From: Symbiotaphrina buchneri
Lineage: Eukaryota > Ascomycota > Symbiotaphrinales > Symbiotaphrinaceae
DNA length: 64,000 bases
NCBI GenBank assembly: GCA_001599915.1
Contig: BCIG01000011.1
Location: forward strand, 124,001-188,000
Direction of reading: 5' to 3'
Part shown: piece after piece, positions 24,304 to 34,910 of the stretch
Numbering within the stretch: the stretch's first letter is position 1
How the letters are laid out: each line of letters opens with the position of its first letter
Notes under the pieces: generated by a model
What the model saw: the letters and a program-made list of their open reading frames with translations, nothing else
Told to the model about the DNA's origin: nothing
Database searches by the model: none
Translations under genes and position numbers: made by a program

Positions 24304-24927
24304 CCATCTGCATAGTAGGATATCTGCACTTTGCGAGCATCTTCTGGAGTCTTACACTATATCAAGTGAAATCTTTTGATCTCCGGTTCCTTGCTTGCAA
24401 ACGCTTTTCGTGGCTTTAGTGGAGGATTCTCAGAATGCTGCTGTTCCCTTGCTATGCAATACCTCTTACCTACTTTAGGGTCAAACGTCTCCATGACTAA
24501 TGTCAATTCCCTCACCATCCGTCTGCATTCACGCGGAATGACTCCAATAGCGCCTCTGGGCGGCATGAGTCAACCCAGTTTGCTGTTTGCTTTGTCAAGC
24601 TGCGTCTTTACTGCATTGATTTGTTTGCTGAAATGCGGGGTTCCGGAGTGAAGTGCAATTCATCCTGGAATTTCTACATTTCTCTATGACTCACTTCGTC
24701 CGGCTGGTCTATATAAACCGCCCTTAGGCCCTGGGTTTCGTTCATTTTTCTCTTGCACTGCACAGTATATTGCCTTTGGCTCTGTATATTACTTCTATAT
24801 ACCTTTTTCCCGCCTTTCCGCGTTGACGTCGAGTTTTCGACGAGGAGCTTGGGTCACCGACGAAGCCATCTTGGCTGCTCTGGCGACGGTGCCACACCCC
24901 AACATATACATCGCCCACCAAAGGCTC

Positions 24928-24935
24928 TATATAAG
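24928..24935 (+). promoter_or_regulatory. TATA box, candidate promoter of the BTB-like locus
   Basis: TATATAAG about 330 bp upstream of the ATG at 25267. A second one, TATATAAA, is at 24710-24717. These suggest the locus was once, or still is, transcribed. Confidence 0.35.
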
Positions 24936-25266
24936 GGGTTGCTTTATATGACTTGCTAGTCCTTCTTTTTCCATTTTCCCTTTTCTGGTCGGTGACCTTG
25001 CCTGCTTTCAGCGGCATGATATGCTCAGCAAGGTTCATTCTTATTCCCTGACCCGTTATCATGCATGATTGTGCAGGACAATAGTCTGAAGTTACTTCTA
25101 ACCTATTGCGAAGTTGGTGCGGGAATCATGGTACCTCTCTCTCCTACTTCAGTCGACACCCACTCCACTGCTCCATTTTCCTCAACTCTGAGCTGGTCAG
25201 GTTTGTAACTCCTATTCGCACTCCCAAGTCAATACTGATGCGTCCATCAGACAGTCCTTGACCACC

Positions 25267-26078
25267 ATGAGTCGTGAGTTTGACCTCGCATCCGAGGCGT
25301 CTGGAGCCTTGTGGGAAAGCGAGGCGGGCATCGATTTCATCGTTTCGTAAGTTCTTCTGTTCACATCTTCCAGTCAGATTCAGTTACTGATCCTTTTTTA
25401 ATGTACAGGTCTCTCCATGCACCGACAGTCACAATCCTTGTGGGATTAAATGAGAAACCTTTTCACCTTCCCTGAGAGCTTCTTATGTCCGCATCCGACT
25501 ATTTTAAAGCAGCATTCACATATGAGTTCCTTGAATCCAGGACTGGTATCTTGCGGTTACGACATATGGATCCTAGAGCATTTGGTGTCTTTGCCTACTA
25601 CATGTTCCAGTCTGGAACTCAGATCAACCATTTGTTCACATATGTAGAAGTGGACGATGACTCAGGTGACTACAAGTACTCAGTTCATACACTTGGCTTA
25701 GATGCATCCTTTACCGATATAGATGACGTCGAATTCATGACACAAGTCTATGTTCTCGGTGATTATCTTTGTGTCGACTGACTGTCAAGACCATATGCAT
25801 GGGTTTTATATAGCTACATTGCAGAACGCCTTCGAACCTTGGAAATCATACCTGTTCGAATCAGGTTGATCTTTTCGGTCCGTAGAGCAAAGAAAGTCGA
25901 CAACGGTCACTTACAAGATTCTGCAATCCAGTTTATTGCTTGTGTTCACTTCATGGCCTATCATGACTACGAAAACTCGCCTTGGTCTGGTTACTGGGGT
26001 GAAGATGTGGCAATGCTGTTGCAAGAACTACATCAGATAAAGATTGACTTTGGAAGTTTTGCGCCGTGTTATGAATAA
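25267..26078 (+). pseudogene. BTB/POZ-like gene, apparently broken
   Basis: An ATG at 25267 opens exon 1 (25267-25346). A GTAAGT...TACAG intron follows, and exon 2 starts at 25409. Exon 2 reads VTILVGLNEKPFHLP, then a TGA at 25473, then ELLMSASDYFKAAF and YEFLESRTGILRL in the same frame, which is the core of a BTB/POZ fold (protein-protein interaction domain). The stop replaces a position where many BTB proteins have a basic residue before the LL..S.YF block, so CGA to TGA is likely. A further in-frame stop at 25779 separates GDYLCVD from a conserved-looking helical part that ends near 26078 (HFMAYHDYENSPWSGYW). Unrecognised introns could rescue parts of it, but one simple gene model does not work. 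Confidence 0.55.
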
Positions 26079-27206
26079 AGATGCAGTAAGTTTGGCTTCG
26101 ATGCAGATCCTACTGACTTCCGCCGTTCTTGTATGAACTGCGTCTTCCGCGGTTACCCCCGTCTGTGCACTTTCTTTGGTATGTGTACGCATCTTTGCAT
26201 AGGCAATATTGATGTATACTGACTCTATTCAACGTTTAGTTTCCGAACCCGAAGACCCCAAGGCTAAGGAATCCATCCATCTGAGGAATATCCAGAATTC
26301 AAGTGGCACCAGAGCTGGACCAGGACCGCGCAGGCAATGTCTGGATCAAAGATAGCAATAAGCTGCTGATCGGTACGGCGAGCGAGGATTCTTTGATCGC
26401 GATTGATTATACACCCTATCGTTGTTCACCAGGCAGATTTATCAACTGTCATGGCAGGGTCTGTTTCAATCTCTTATAACGGCTATACGACTCCTGATGT
26501 TCAATAGAACCAACAACCCAATGGACCAGTACGCAGAACTTCAACAGATACCTGGTCTAGATCGAGACAATACAGGAAACATATGGGTTACAGATTCGAA
26601 TAAGTTACTCATTGGTACTACCAATGAAGGGAAGTGGGTCTATGCCTATAACAAGGGTAGTCAGTGACACTACGCCTTGCTTGATGATGGTGATGCCATA
26701 AAGCTTGGCGATGTTTATCTCTTTGAAAAGTATGGGCTCCTTATCAAAGATAATTGGTGTGTGACAGGAGAGAACAATGATAAGACATGGCGACAACATG
26801 TCATAGGGAAGATCAAAAAATGTTTTGAAGAGGCAGGGAGGCAACTCCCAAGCAAAAGGAGTCCTCAGAAGGAACAAACCCCGATAGCTGATGTATACGA
26901 AGCGGCGTTGGGTCAAGCCTTTGGCTTGTTGGTATCGACGCAACAAGCACTGGAAACGATTGGAAACGGCAAGGAAATAGATGGAGAGCGCGTTGCCGCC
27001 AAGGCGACGGACCTGGCTGATCGCCTGGGTGGTGCCATTACTGCAATCGAACGCCATAAGGAGTGAGGCGAAGAAGGCGAGAGGAATCGCGCTGGATAAC
27101 ATCCTTCAGGAACAGACTCCAAGATGTTGAAACAGGTCCAGGACGCCCCAGGAACGTAAGCCCTTCAAAACTCCTAGATACAGCGTTTTACCGCGTTTAC
27201 TCATAG
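26079..27206 (+). pseudogene. unrecognised protein fragments with a duplicated motif
   Basis: This stretch continues from the BTB-like piece. It contains DFRRSCMNCVFRGYPRLC near 26120. Two related peptides follow, DQDRAGNVWIKDSNKLLIGT near 26320 and DRDNTGNIWVTDSNKLLIGT near 26550, then LLDDGDAIKLGDVYLF near 26680, which loosely resembles the end of an FHA fold. A helical segment runs to 27066. A plausible intron (GTAAGC to CATAG) is at 27157-27206. Stops interrupt any single reading frame. I cannot tell whether this is one multi-exon gene or the remains of several. Confidence 0.4.
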
Positions 27207-27386
27207 TGTTCTGAAACATCCGTAGGCATTGACGTCTCTACAACTGATGTTCCACGTTTACTTCTTCCCAGTATTGACTATACTCGGACCGGCAATGACA
27301 TTGAACGGTTCATTTATACCATCACCAAGTATATCAAGGGTAAAATAAGCGCAACGAATCCCGATGATTCTGCCCCGTCATTTGAT

Positions 27387-27953
27387 ATGGTCAAGAGTGG
27401 ATCATCATATCTCAGAAGTGGACTACAGTTTAAATATCCGTCATTTCGCCTCACTCCCCATGAACGGAACCGTATCGATAATGTTGAAGATAGTTCTCAA
27501 GAAAAGAAGCAAGCACAGGGAATGAGGACAAAGCTTGATGATGACAGGACAGGAAGCACTGGAAACAACATCCTTTCCAGACCAGGGCCATTCACTCAAC
27601 TTTCAGCAGATCAGATCGACTTCTCAAAACCTCTTCCCATTTTCCAGACTTCGATCTTCAAGATGGTTCGGCAAAGCTGGACTCGACCGGAGGAGCTCCT
27701 TCTTATACATCTTAAGACAACCCAAAACCTCTCGTGGCCAGTTATTACCAGCCGGCACTTCCCTCATCGATCGACTGCAAGCTTGCAGCTGAAGTGGGCT
27801 AGAATGGTTCGAGAGGGCCTCCACACCTTTGCTCCTGCCCCCGCTCCAGCTGGAGGGCCATCTACCAACATTCCGATTCCTCATGGTCCTAGCACAGTTG
27901 CAGCACCTCTCGGAGTTGCAGGCCCTAGCACCGCTTCAGGACTAACTCCATGA
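27387..27953 (+). CDS. Myb/SANT-like protein, copy A1
   Basis: An open frame of 188 codons from the ATG at 27387. The Myb-like domain starts at the inner MVRQSW (27663) and shows three Trp at 18- and 19-residue spacing (QSW, LSWP, LKWA), the classic single Myb repeat for DNA binding. After the domain a Pro/Ala/Ser-rich stretch ends early, without the acidic and helical tail present in copies B and C, so this copy looks truncated. The frame is open upstream to the splice site at 27206, so it may be the 3' part of a longer gene. The inner ATG with AAG context matches the starts of copies B and C. Confidence 0.5.
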   Translation: MVKSGSSYLRSGLQFKYPSFRLTPHERNRIDNVEDSSQEKKQAQGMRTKLDDDRTGSTGNNILSRPGPFTQLSADQIDFSKPLPIFQTSIFKMVRQSWTRPEELLLIHLKTTQNLSWPVITSRHFPHRSTASLQLKWARMVREGLHTFAPAPAPAGGPSTNIPIPHGPSTVAAPLGVAGPSTASGLTP

Positions 27954-28034
27954 TGGAGCGTCCGGCAGGAAACATCTGGGATAATGGCCGTGCTCCTGCT
28001 CGTTTGAAAGCCAGGGAGATGGGGGATGCTATCG

Positions 28035-28390
28035 ATCTGCTTCGGACACGGGCTGGGGACGGCAGACAGGACGGCCTCTACACCTTCCTACCGGCACCCG
28101 CTACAGCAGGACAAAGCACCGGCAGCATAACTCAAGTTCCGGGGTTTCAGACGCCTGCTGGACCCGCTACAGCGTCCAGTATGAGAGCAACACTCGCCGG
28201 GGGGACAAGTCAGCAACAGCCACTAGACGGCGATGACGAAACGCCGCTTCTGCGAGATGTGGTTACTGTGCATCTATGGGAGGCTAAAAAGTTACTTAGC
28301 TCGACGGAGAGGATGTCTACTGCAATTAATAACGTCAGCCAACCTCCTCAAAACGTTGGTAGATCTATCCATGCTCATGCCACATGAAGG
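28035..28390 (+). pseudogene. Myb/SANT-like remnant, copy A2 (C-terminal half)
   Basis: This stretch starts around QDGLYTFLPAPATAGQ and continues with GGTSQQQP, DGDDETPLLRDVVTVHLWEA and AINNVSQPPQN. It matches the C-terminal half of copy C almost word for word (QDGLHTFLPAPATG, GGTSQQQP, DVVTVHLWEA, AINNVQQQ). The DNA-binding half is missing or scrambled. It sits directly after copy A1, so two family members are juxtaposed here. No intact product is expected. Confidence 0.55.
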
Positions 28391-28456
28391 AGGCGACGAA
28401 GTTATGTCTATCGCAATCGATACGCAGGGCAAGGACAAAAAGCCGAAGCTTGAGAG

Positions 28457-28642
28457 GTGGGTATCTCGGTGCTCGACATGGGAGACCTCTCACAGGTCGC
28501 ATTGGGCGTCGACGGTGAAGGGTTGTACCGTCTCATTCGTACCACGTATGTTCGTCTCATCGAATCACTAGGTTACCTCTAAATATGAATCAACCGAAAC
28601 AGCACCGTGTACGAGTACGAAAATGACGGACGCGTCGCGGCG
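28457..28642 (+). pseudogene. protein-like fragment ending at a splice donor
   Basis: The frame from 28457 reads VGISVLDMGDLSQVALGVDG and LYRLIRTTYVRLIESLGYL before a stop near 28580. A further piece, STVYEYENDGRVAA, ends exactly at a GTAAGT donor at 28643. The text looks like real protein and real splicing, but no family is recognised and no full gene can be built. It is probably a remnant of the same locus as the fragments at 26-27 kb. Confidence 0.3.
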
Positions 28643-28977
28643 TAAGTTTATCACTGATATGAATATACTAGGTACGGACTTCATTGAAATATGAAGTGGA
28701 TTTACGTCTATCCTTTATAGTAGAATGATGATATTCGTAGACAGATAGCATGCAAAAAGGGCAACCTCGGCTTGTAGCGCCCGAGCACTGTAACCCGGTT
28801 GTAGAGATTAAGTCGACAAAGTTCTGCCAATGTTGTCCAAGAAGACCCTATACGGGGTACTGCTCCTGCGCTGATTCCATGTACCACAAAGGGCGTCCTA
28901 GCAGCATGCCGAGCGTTACTAAAAGCTTCAAGGGGCACGTTCATTCAGGGGCTTAAGGGGCTGTTGCTGTTGGGGTT

Positions 28978-30390
28978 GCGCTACGGTTAAACAATTTTCC
29001 GGTGTTTTTGACGACAAGAAATCAGTCTCGAGGCAGCAAACTAAAAGACGACTACAAGTCACAAAAGCAGTAAGTCACTACGCATGGCATTGTCTGCACA
29101 ATTAAACATGTTTGAAAGAGTGTGGTATTTTTATTTGTAAATCCGAATTTTGTGTGGACCCTATTTCCCTATGGTATCATTTGAAAGAAAGAAAAATAAG
29201 ACTCCAATCACCCGTGCGTATGATCCGTCCCTTTCCTTGCTCTGATGTCCTGCCATTTGCCAAATTCCCTTTTTCCTGTCAAAATGATCCAATTCCACCG
29301 AGCAGTCTGTAGAGACGCGCATCTCTTATTTATCCTTGTGGAATGACTCCAGTGCTGGAAGCAAGGTCATCCAAGGAAGCTTGGAAGGTATAAGCAGCAT
29401 CATTTAGCTGCCCATTTCTCCTTGCCAGGTTCCTGCAAGAAGCGATTAGAACTTGAACTGGGGCAGGGAGGCTGCTCACATCGACTGAGGCGTCAATATC
29501 TGCCACTTGATGCTGGACATTGTTCATGCCAGCGGACGCCCCTGCTGCCGCGTTCATGAGCTTCTCGGCTTCCCAAACATGGGCGATGATGGTATCATCG
29601 AGAAGCGGGTCATCATCATCGTCATCGATGTTGACAGGAGGTTGAGGCTGAATTGGCCCAGTAGCGGGTCCAGTAACAGGCGCTTGAATACCAGGGACTT
29701 GTGGGATGGCGGGCGCAGTTGATCCTTGAACTGGAACGGGAGCTGGAAGTGGAACGAAGGTGTGGAGACCTTCGCGAACCATGCGAGCCCATTTCAGTTG
29801 CAGGCTTGCAGTCGTACGAGTCGGAAAATGCTGACTGCAGATGAGCGGCCAGGAAAGGTTTTGCGTGGTCTTGAGCTGAATCAAGAGTAGCTCTTCGGGT
29901 CGGGTCCAATGTTGGCGAACCATCTTGGCTGAATCGAAGTTGTAAAGGTGCAAAGATTTTCTAACAAGTACCTGACTTGTTTGAAAGCTTTGAAATCGTT
30001 TTGTCGCCGAATCGATCGAAGACAAACTGATATTCCTAAAAGTGTGTGCTGCGAGAAGAATCGAATCTCTGGCGGCAGAAAACACTCAATATATACAAGC
30101 CGAAACAGCTGCTGGACAGCTTCAGGACATGTCTGATATGCCATGAAGCCTTTGATGTTGAACAGAGAATAAGTATGGCACGTTCTGTTGGAATAGCTGG
30201 TGGACAACTTCAGGACATACCTCCTTTGTTCAGTCTTCTGCAGTGGGCAGAAAACAAGTATACCGCACTCTCATTGTTCAGTATATACTCGCGATTGCAT
30301 CTGTATGAGCTGCCTGCAACCACTATAGATTTCACCCTTCCGTATATCTTCCATCTTGGACAAGACCTCTCCGGACCGCCGTTTCCCAAG
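28978..30390. repeat. tandem segmental duplication, unit 1
   Basis: This unit carries the copy B Myb-like gene with both flanks. Its 3' flank (28978-29160: TTTTTGACGA, GGCAGCAAA, AAAAGACGACTACAA, ACATGT) and 5' flank (30100-30390: AGGACATACCT, TATATAC, GCATCTGTATGAGCTGC, GACCTCTCC) are matched in the same order and direction by unit 2. The DNA identity is far from complete, so the duplication is old. Confidence 0.7.
29330..29923 (-). CDS. Myb/SANT-like protein, copy B
   Basis: Single exon, 197 residues. The start ATG at 29923 (CCAAGATGGT) is chosen because it matches copies A and C; the frame is open upstream without an earlier ATG. The N-terminal Myb-like repeat has Trp at 18/19 spacing (MVRQHW, LSWP, LKWA). 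A Pro-rich linker, an acidic run of six Asp and a helical C-terminus (HVWEAEKLM, VDVSSLPAPVQVLI, NGQLNDA, ASLDD) follow. Probably a nuclear DNA-binding factor, target unknown. Unlike copy C it has no intron. It lies in a segmental duplication with copy C, same strand. No known named family beyond Myb/SANT. Confidence 0.6.
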   Translation of the reverse strand: MVRQHWTRPEELLLIQLKTTQNLSWPLICSQHFPTRTTASLQLKWARMVREGLHTFVPLPAPVPVQGSTAPAIPQVPGIQAPVTGPATGPIQPQPPVNIDDDDDDPLLDDTIIAHVWEAEKLMNAAAGASAGMNNVQHQVADIDASVDVSSLPAPVQVLIASCRNLARRNGQLNDAAYTFQASLDDLASSTGVIPQG

Positions 30391-30793
30391 GAACCGTTGT
30401 GACTCCGCCCAGCAAGCTTTTCTTGCAAAATACATATATAATCGATAATAAAGACTGAATGACATCTTGCTAAATTTTATTTAGCATCTCCCTCAGTTGT
30501 AGTTTGGCGTTATCCGGAGCAAGCCTAAGCGGTGAAGTCTCCCAGCGGGTTTGACAGAGGAAGGACCATGCATCCCGCCTGCGGAACGAAAATCCAGCCG
30601 CAGCCAACACAAGGGCCCAGTCAGGTTCAGTTCCTACCAGCAAGAGATTGTTTTTTGACAACAATTAGGTAGCTCTCCTATCGTCTTTTGTTGCGGTTCT
30701 TTGTTCTCTGGACTTTGGCACTGCGCTCTTGGACTGGTCCCCTTTGTTGTTTCCCTGCGCACTTGTAGTGCAGGAGAGACTAGGCCTTCACTT

Positions 30794-32045
30794 TCGCTAC
30801 AGTTAAATACCTTAATCTTTCGGTCTTTTTGACGATGATGGATGACAGTCTCGACTAAGGCAGCAAAGTAAAAGACGACTACAACTCACAAGAGTATTAA
30901 GTCAAAAGGCGGCATTGCCTGTGCAATAAAACATGTCCAAGAGAGGATGTAGTTTTGTTTTTAAGTCCCGCGTCCAAAAATCCTTCCTTGACAACCTTCG
31001 TCCACCTCATCTCAAAGCCTTTATCGGTATCCGTGCCTTTCTCCTCCTATCCATCCTCCTGTAGTTGCATGATAGCCTCTGTACTGGTGCAGGGATCGTC
31101 TAAGGAAGCAGAGAATGGGTGTCCAGCATCTCTCAATTGTCCATTGCTTCTTATCATGCGTCTGTATCCAAGGATCAGAGCCTGGACCGAAATAGGAAGG
31201 CTATTGATGTCAACCGAGGTGTCAACGTTTTCAAGTTGTTGCTGGACGTTATTGATTGCCATGGACGTCCTATCCGACAAGCTGATTAGCTTTCTAGCCT
31301 CCCACAGATGTACCGTAACCACATCTCGTACAAGCGACGCTTCGTCGTCGCCATCTGGTGGCTGCTGTTGACTTGTTCCCCCAGCTGTACTTGGGCCGGT
31401 GAGTGTCGCTCCTATACTGGGAGCTGTAACTGGACCAGCAGGCGCCTGAACCCCATGAGCTTGAATTATGCTCCCGGTCGTTTGTCCTGTTGCAGGTGCC
31501 GGTAAAAACGTGTGGAGGCCGTCCTGGACCATACGGGCCCATTTGAGCTGTAAGCTCGCAACCGTGCGGGTTGGGAAATGCTACAAACATGTCAGTATGG
31601 ATTTGGAGGAAGGGAAGGAAGATCACTTACTAGACTGCTAATCTGAGGCCAAGATAGGCTCGTCGTCGTCCTGAGCTGCATCAATAGCAGCTCCTCTGCT
31701 CTGGTCCAGCTCTGCCGAACCATCTTGGCTGGGTTGATGTTGGAAAGATGCAGAAATATGTGACAGGTCAAGGTAACCTGCTTTGAAAGATGTAAGCAGT
31801 GAATGCCGTCGATCGAGTGAAAGGCAAGCGGGTTAATCGTAAATCGATGCCTGTGAAAAAACTCGGATCTCTTGCGGTAGAAACCAGTCGATACAACGTC
31901 AGGACATACCTTCTTTGCTCAGGCCTCTGCGATGGACAGAGGAGCAGGCAGATTGCACTCCGCTTGTCCCGTATATACCTCGAATGCATCTGTATAAGCT
32001 GCTTGTAACCATTGCGATCTCATCTTGGGAATGGACCTCTCCAGA
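30794..32045. repeat. tandem segmental duplication, unit 2
   Basis: Counterpart of 28978-30390, carrying copy C and homologous flanks on both sides, about 1.8 kb further on in direct orientation. The DNA between the units (about 30391-30793) has no gene I can support beyond a 64-codon minus-strand frame at 30470-30664. Confidence 0.7.
31047..31723 (-). CDS. Myb/SANT-like protein, copy C
   Basis: Exons 31723-31631 and 31580-31047 give 208 residues. The 50-bp intron has a GTAAGT donor and a TTTGTAG acceptor and falls inside the Myb-like repeat, between SSL and HFPTRT. Trp spacing is as in the sister copies (RQSW, LSWP, LKWA). The linker is Thr/Gly/Pro-rich, then QQQPPDGDDEASLVRDV, a WEARKL helix and DTSVDINSLPISVQALI. 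It appears to be the most complete copy. A TATATAC box about 250 bp upstream (near 31970-31980) is shared with copy B's flank. Function is unknown; nuclear DNA binding is inferred from the domain only. Confidence 0.65.
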
Positions 32046-34463
32046 TCTCTTTTTGAAATAAAGAGACCTCCTCAGAAAATATATCTAATCCAATTAGTAG
32101 CTGGATTATACCTCTCAAAGAGCAGCTTACACTATGAATATCATTCTTGGATCTTCAACCGCTTGATCTCAACAGATAGACATCCTATAGATTGCCAAGA
32201 AAGCTGCATCCAAAGCCTTACAGGGGTTTCCAGGTAGAAATCCATTGCAGCGTTCATGCCCCTTTGTTCTATACTTACTTTGCTGCTCCTGCTCAGGGTT
32301 TCCCTGGGTCAATAAGATGCGATATATACCGATGGAAAGGAAATTGTGACGAGGAAAGAAGATATATGAAAGGCAACAACAGCTAATAAGTCCATAAAAT
32401 TCATGATTACGCCAGGCTGCAAGGCAGAAAGGAGAAAAGGTCTGAGGCTATGTAGGAGATTTCTTTATGCGCATGTCTTCCCTTGTGCATTGATTGCGCC
32501 TTTATTTAACAAACCTCCTTGGTAGGTTTCACTCTTACATTCATGTCTGACGGCATTATTTTCTCTGGTCAAATGCCGGCTTCCTGCCTATGTGGGACAC
32601 AGTTCAAATCTCTGCAGGGCGTCAAACACAGTGGAAACATGTCACTGTGGGAACAGACCATCACATGAAAAAGCTGTATTGTGAAACATTCCCAAGCGGG
32701 TACAAACAGCATATGATGTGACCACCCTCTAGTATGCACACTCCTGAATGAGTCAAAGGAGCCTTTGAGACATTATTTTTGAACAAAGAAAAATGCATCA
32801 TTTTCAATCTCACCCTAGTACACCGTGAAGATTGCGCAGCGAACTCCAGCAATCGCTCCTGGCCGATCTCCAAGCCCGAGAAACTCCTTTGACCCGTTCA
32901 TTCAATATCGGTATAAAAGTCTGCGACCTCCTCAACTGTGCCCTGATCAACAGATGAGCTACCTACCAGGACTCTTTTGGATTGACCAAGTATATAGATC
33001 TTGCGTTATAGATCTGAAGAGATGGCATCCAATATTTAGGGACATCGGAAACGCTGCAAAACAGCTCCACCTGCATTATTTGAGACACATGGTATGTTTG
33101 CGAGAGGTGCGGTAGTGACAGCCTCAGGAAATAGAGCTCTTCCCCCTCGGGAACGCTCCTCAGCCGTTTTGCTCAGAGCGTGTAGAACCAAAGGTAACTA
33201 ACAGTTGCCAGACACCTACCCAGTTATCCATGATTTGCTGGCGGAATGCATGGCTATTGAGGAAAGAACTGCCATCTGTGCGCGGGACCGTTTGACAGCC
33301 ATCCGATGGTTTGTAAGAGGGAGTCATTTGCACTTCCAGTCATGTCCAGATGTATCCAGCCAATAAAAAGTCTGCCTTTGTGGATATACAGTTTTAGAAC
33401 TAGCCACCAAACATGTACAATGCTGATACTCAATGCTAGGTTTGCAAGGTTAGGATTTATCTGACGTGCAAGATCTGTCCTGCTTGCTTGGCGTGGGCCC
33501 AGTTTTGCCAAGCCCGGCGCTCAGGGGCTTCAGGGGTAAGGTAGCCGATCCCCAACATCATGGCACACCTCGCACCTGAAGGAGATCTCCTCGCGCTGCA
33601 CAAATTGTGAACAGGAACACAAAAATTTTTGAGTACCCTTTGTTCCTTTGTTGCAGTCATAGATTGCGATTGGGTTTGAGCATTGAATTGTTTCTTTGTG
33701 ATGGGTATTGAGACCATTGCACCTTGAGGGCCCGCGCCTGTGGCCAAGGTCGAGAAAGAGTGCAACATCCATAACGACAAGGAACAAAGCAGTCTAGCAT
33801 AGATTCAAGACAATACCTCACAATAATAGACACCTCAGGTAATTGATCTGACATAAACGGTGGGAGTACATTGTTCAGAGAATGTCCCGAGCGGTAGAGA
33901 GACGGTGCAACACGTGTAACTAGGGGGAGCGGGAACTACCAAGTGCCGTAATAGAGGGAGCAGGTTGCAATTTTTCGAGGTGCAGGGCTGAGCAGAGGGA
34001 GCTAGTAACTAGTACAAGGCCAGAGGGGAGTGAATGACTTACGCTGACTTACTTGATACCGATGGTAGAAGGCCCCTCCTCCGCTTTGTTCTCTTGTCAT
34101 CTTTCGATTGCTTGCTTCTTATCATCCTTGGCCTTTGGTGTTTGACAGAGCCTTCGCCGTTCTGAGCTCTAATTCAGTGATGAACAATCCTTGAAGTTTC
34201 TGGAATGAGCTTCGCTGTTGAGGTTTCAGGGTCTCGTATGTGGGTCTGCTGCAATTCCAATGTGGTATTATCAAACTAAAAGGATGGATCAAACTCGTTG
34301 ATAGCTCTGGCGAGATGCTAATACCACTTTGTAGACCACACTATCCCTAAGCATCCTTACAACAATAGCACATGGATTTCTTCTTCGCACTGATGAGATG
34401 AGGCCGAACCTGTCAAGAGCGCTGAGAAACCTACACCTCTAAAAGCTGTGGAGCAGGCCCACC
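32046..34463. other. intergenic region without a recognised gene
   Basis: About 2.4 kb. Short frames on the minus strand near 33457-33787 (85-107 codons in two overlapping frames) have no motif and no supporting signals. No repeats or RNA genes were recognised. Confidence 0.45.
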
Positions 34464-34820
34464 TCAGTGGCGCAATGGCTGTCCTTGTTCCGCCGGTATA
34501 TCCTCTTGGAAGAACTGCTCAAACCTCGGCCGAAACCTCTTCCACGCATCTTCCCAGTTATCTTCAATGCACTTAAGAGCTTTGACAGACTCCAGAAGAT
34601 CCAAAACCTTTCGGCTCATGCCATCCTTCTCCTGATCTCTGCCCACTTCGCGATATTTGTCCTGGAGGTCTTTGAAGTGGGTTTGGAGCGAGTGAGAGGC
34701 GCCGGAAAGTTCCCAATAGGTTTTAGTGAGCATCTGCATCGAGATTTTCAGCCGTTCGAGATCCTGTTGTATCCTTTCCAGCGTATGAGTCAACGGCAAT
34801 TGGTACACCGGCTTAGGCAT
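34464..34820 (-). CDS. hypothetical 118-residue coiled-coil protein
   Basis: A single-exon frame from the ATG at 34820 (GAAGAAGATGCC context). The protein is almost entirely helical with heptad-like spacing (LERIQQDLERLKISMQMLT, LQTHFKDLQDKYREVG, VLDLLESVKALKCIEDNW), so a coiled coil is likely. No signal peptide or membrane segment. A clean TATA box 91 bp upstream supports a real transcript. No family is recognised; it could be lineage-specific. Confidence 0.5.
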   Translation of the reverse strand: MPKPVYQLPLTHTLERIQQDLERLKISMQMLTKTYWELSGASHSLQTHFKDLQDKYREVGRDQEKDGMSRKVLDLLESVKALKCIEDNWEDAWKRFRPRFEQFFQEDIPAEQGQPLRH

Positions 34821-34910
34821 CTTCTTCCTCTTAGGATACGGTTGAGTATTGTATGGTATAAGCTGCGGATATCAGCAGCAGAGCTGCAGGCCATCTATCT
34901 CTTGTCAGAC

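Larger units (their letters stand above)
24145..25266. other. intergenic region before the broken BTB gene
   Basis: No gene is recognised. Besides the palindrome at 24284, two good TATA boxes lie at 24710 and 24928. C/T-rich DNA and an ACCATGAGT start context at 25267 follow them. Confidence 0.5.

Noticed and set aside
33457-33787. two overlapping minus-strand frames of 85-107 codons
   Set aside because: No recognised domain and no core promoter; the two frames compete and neither is convincing.
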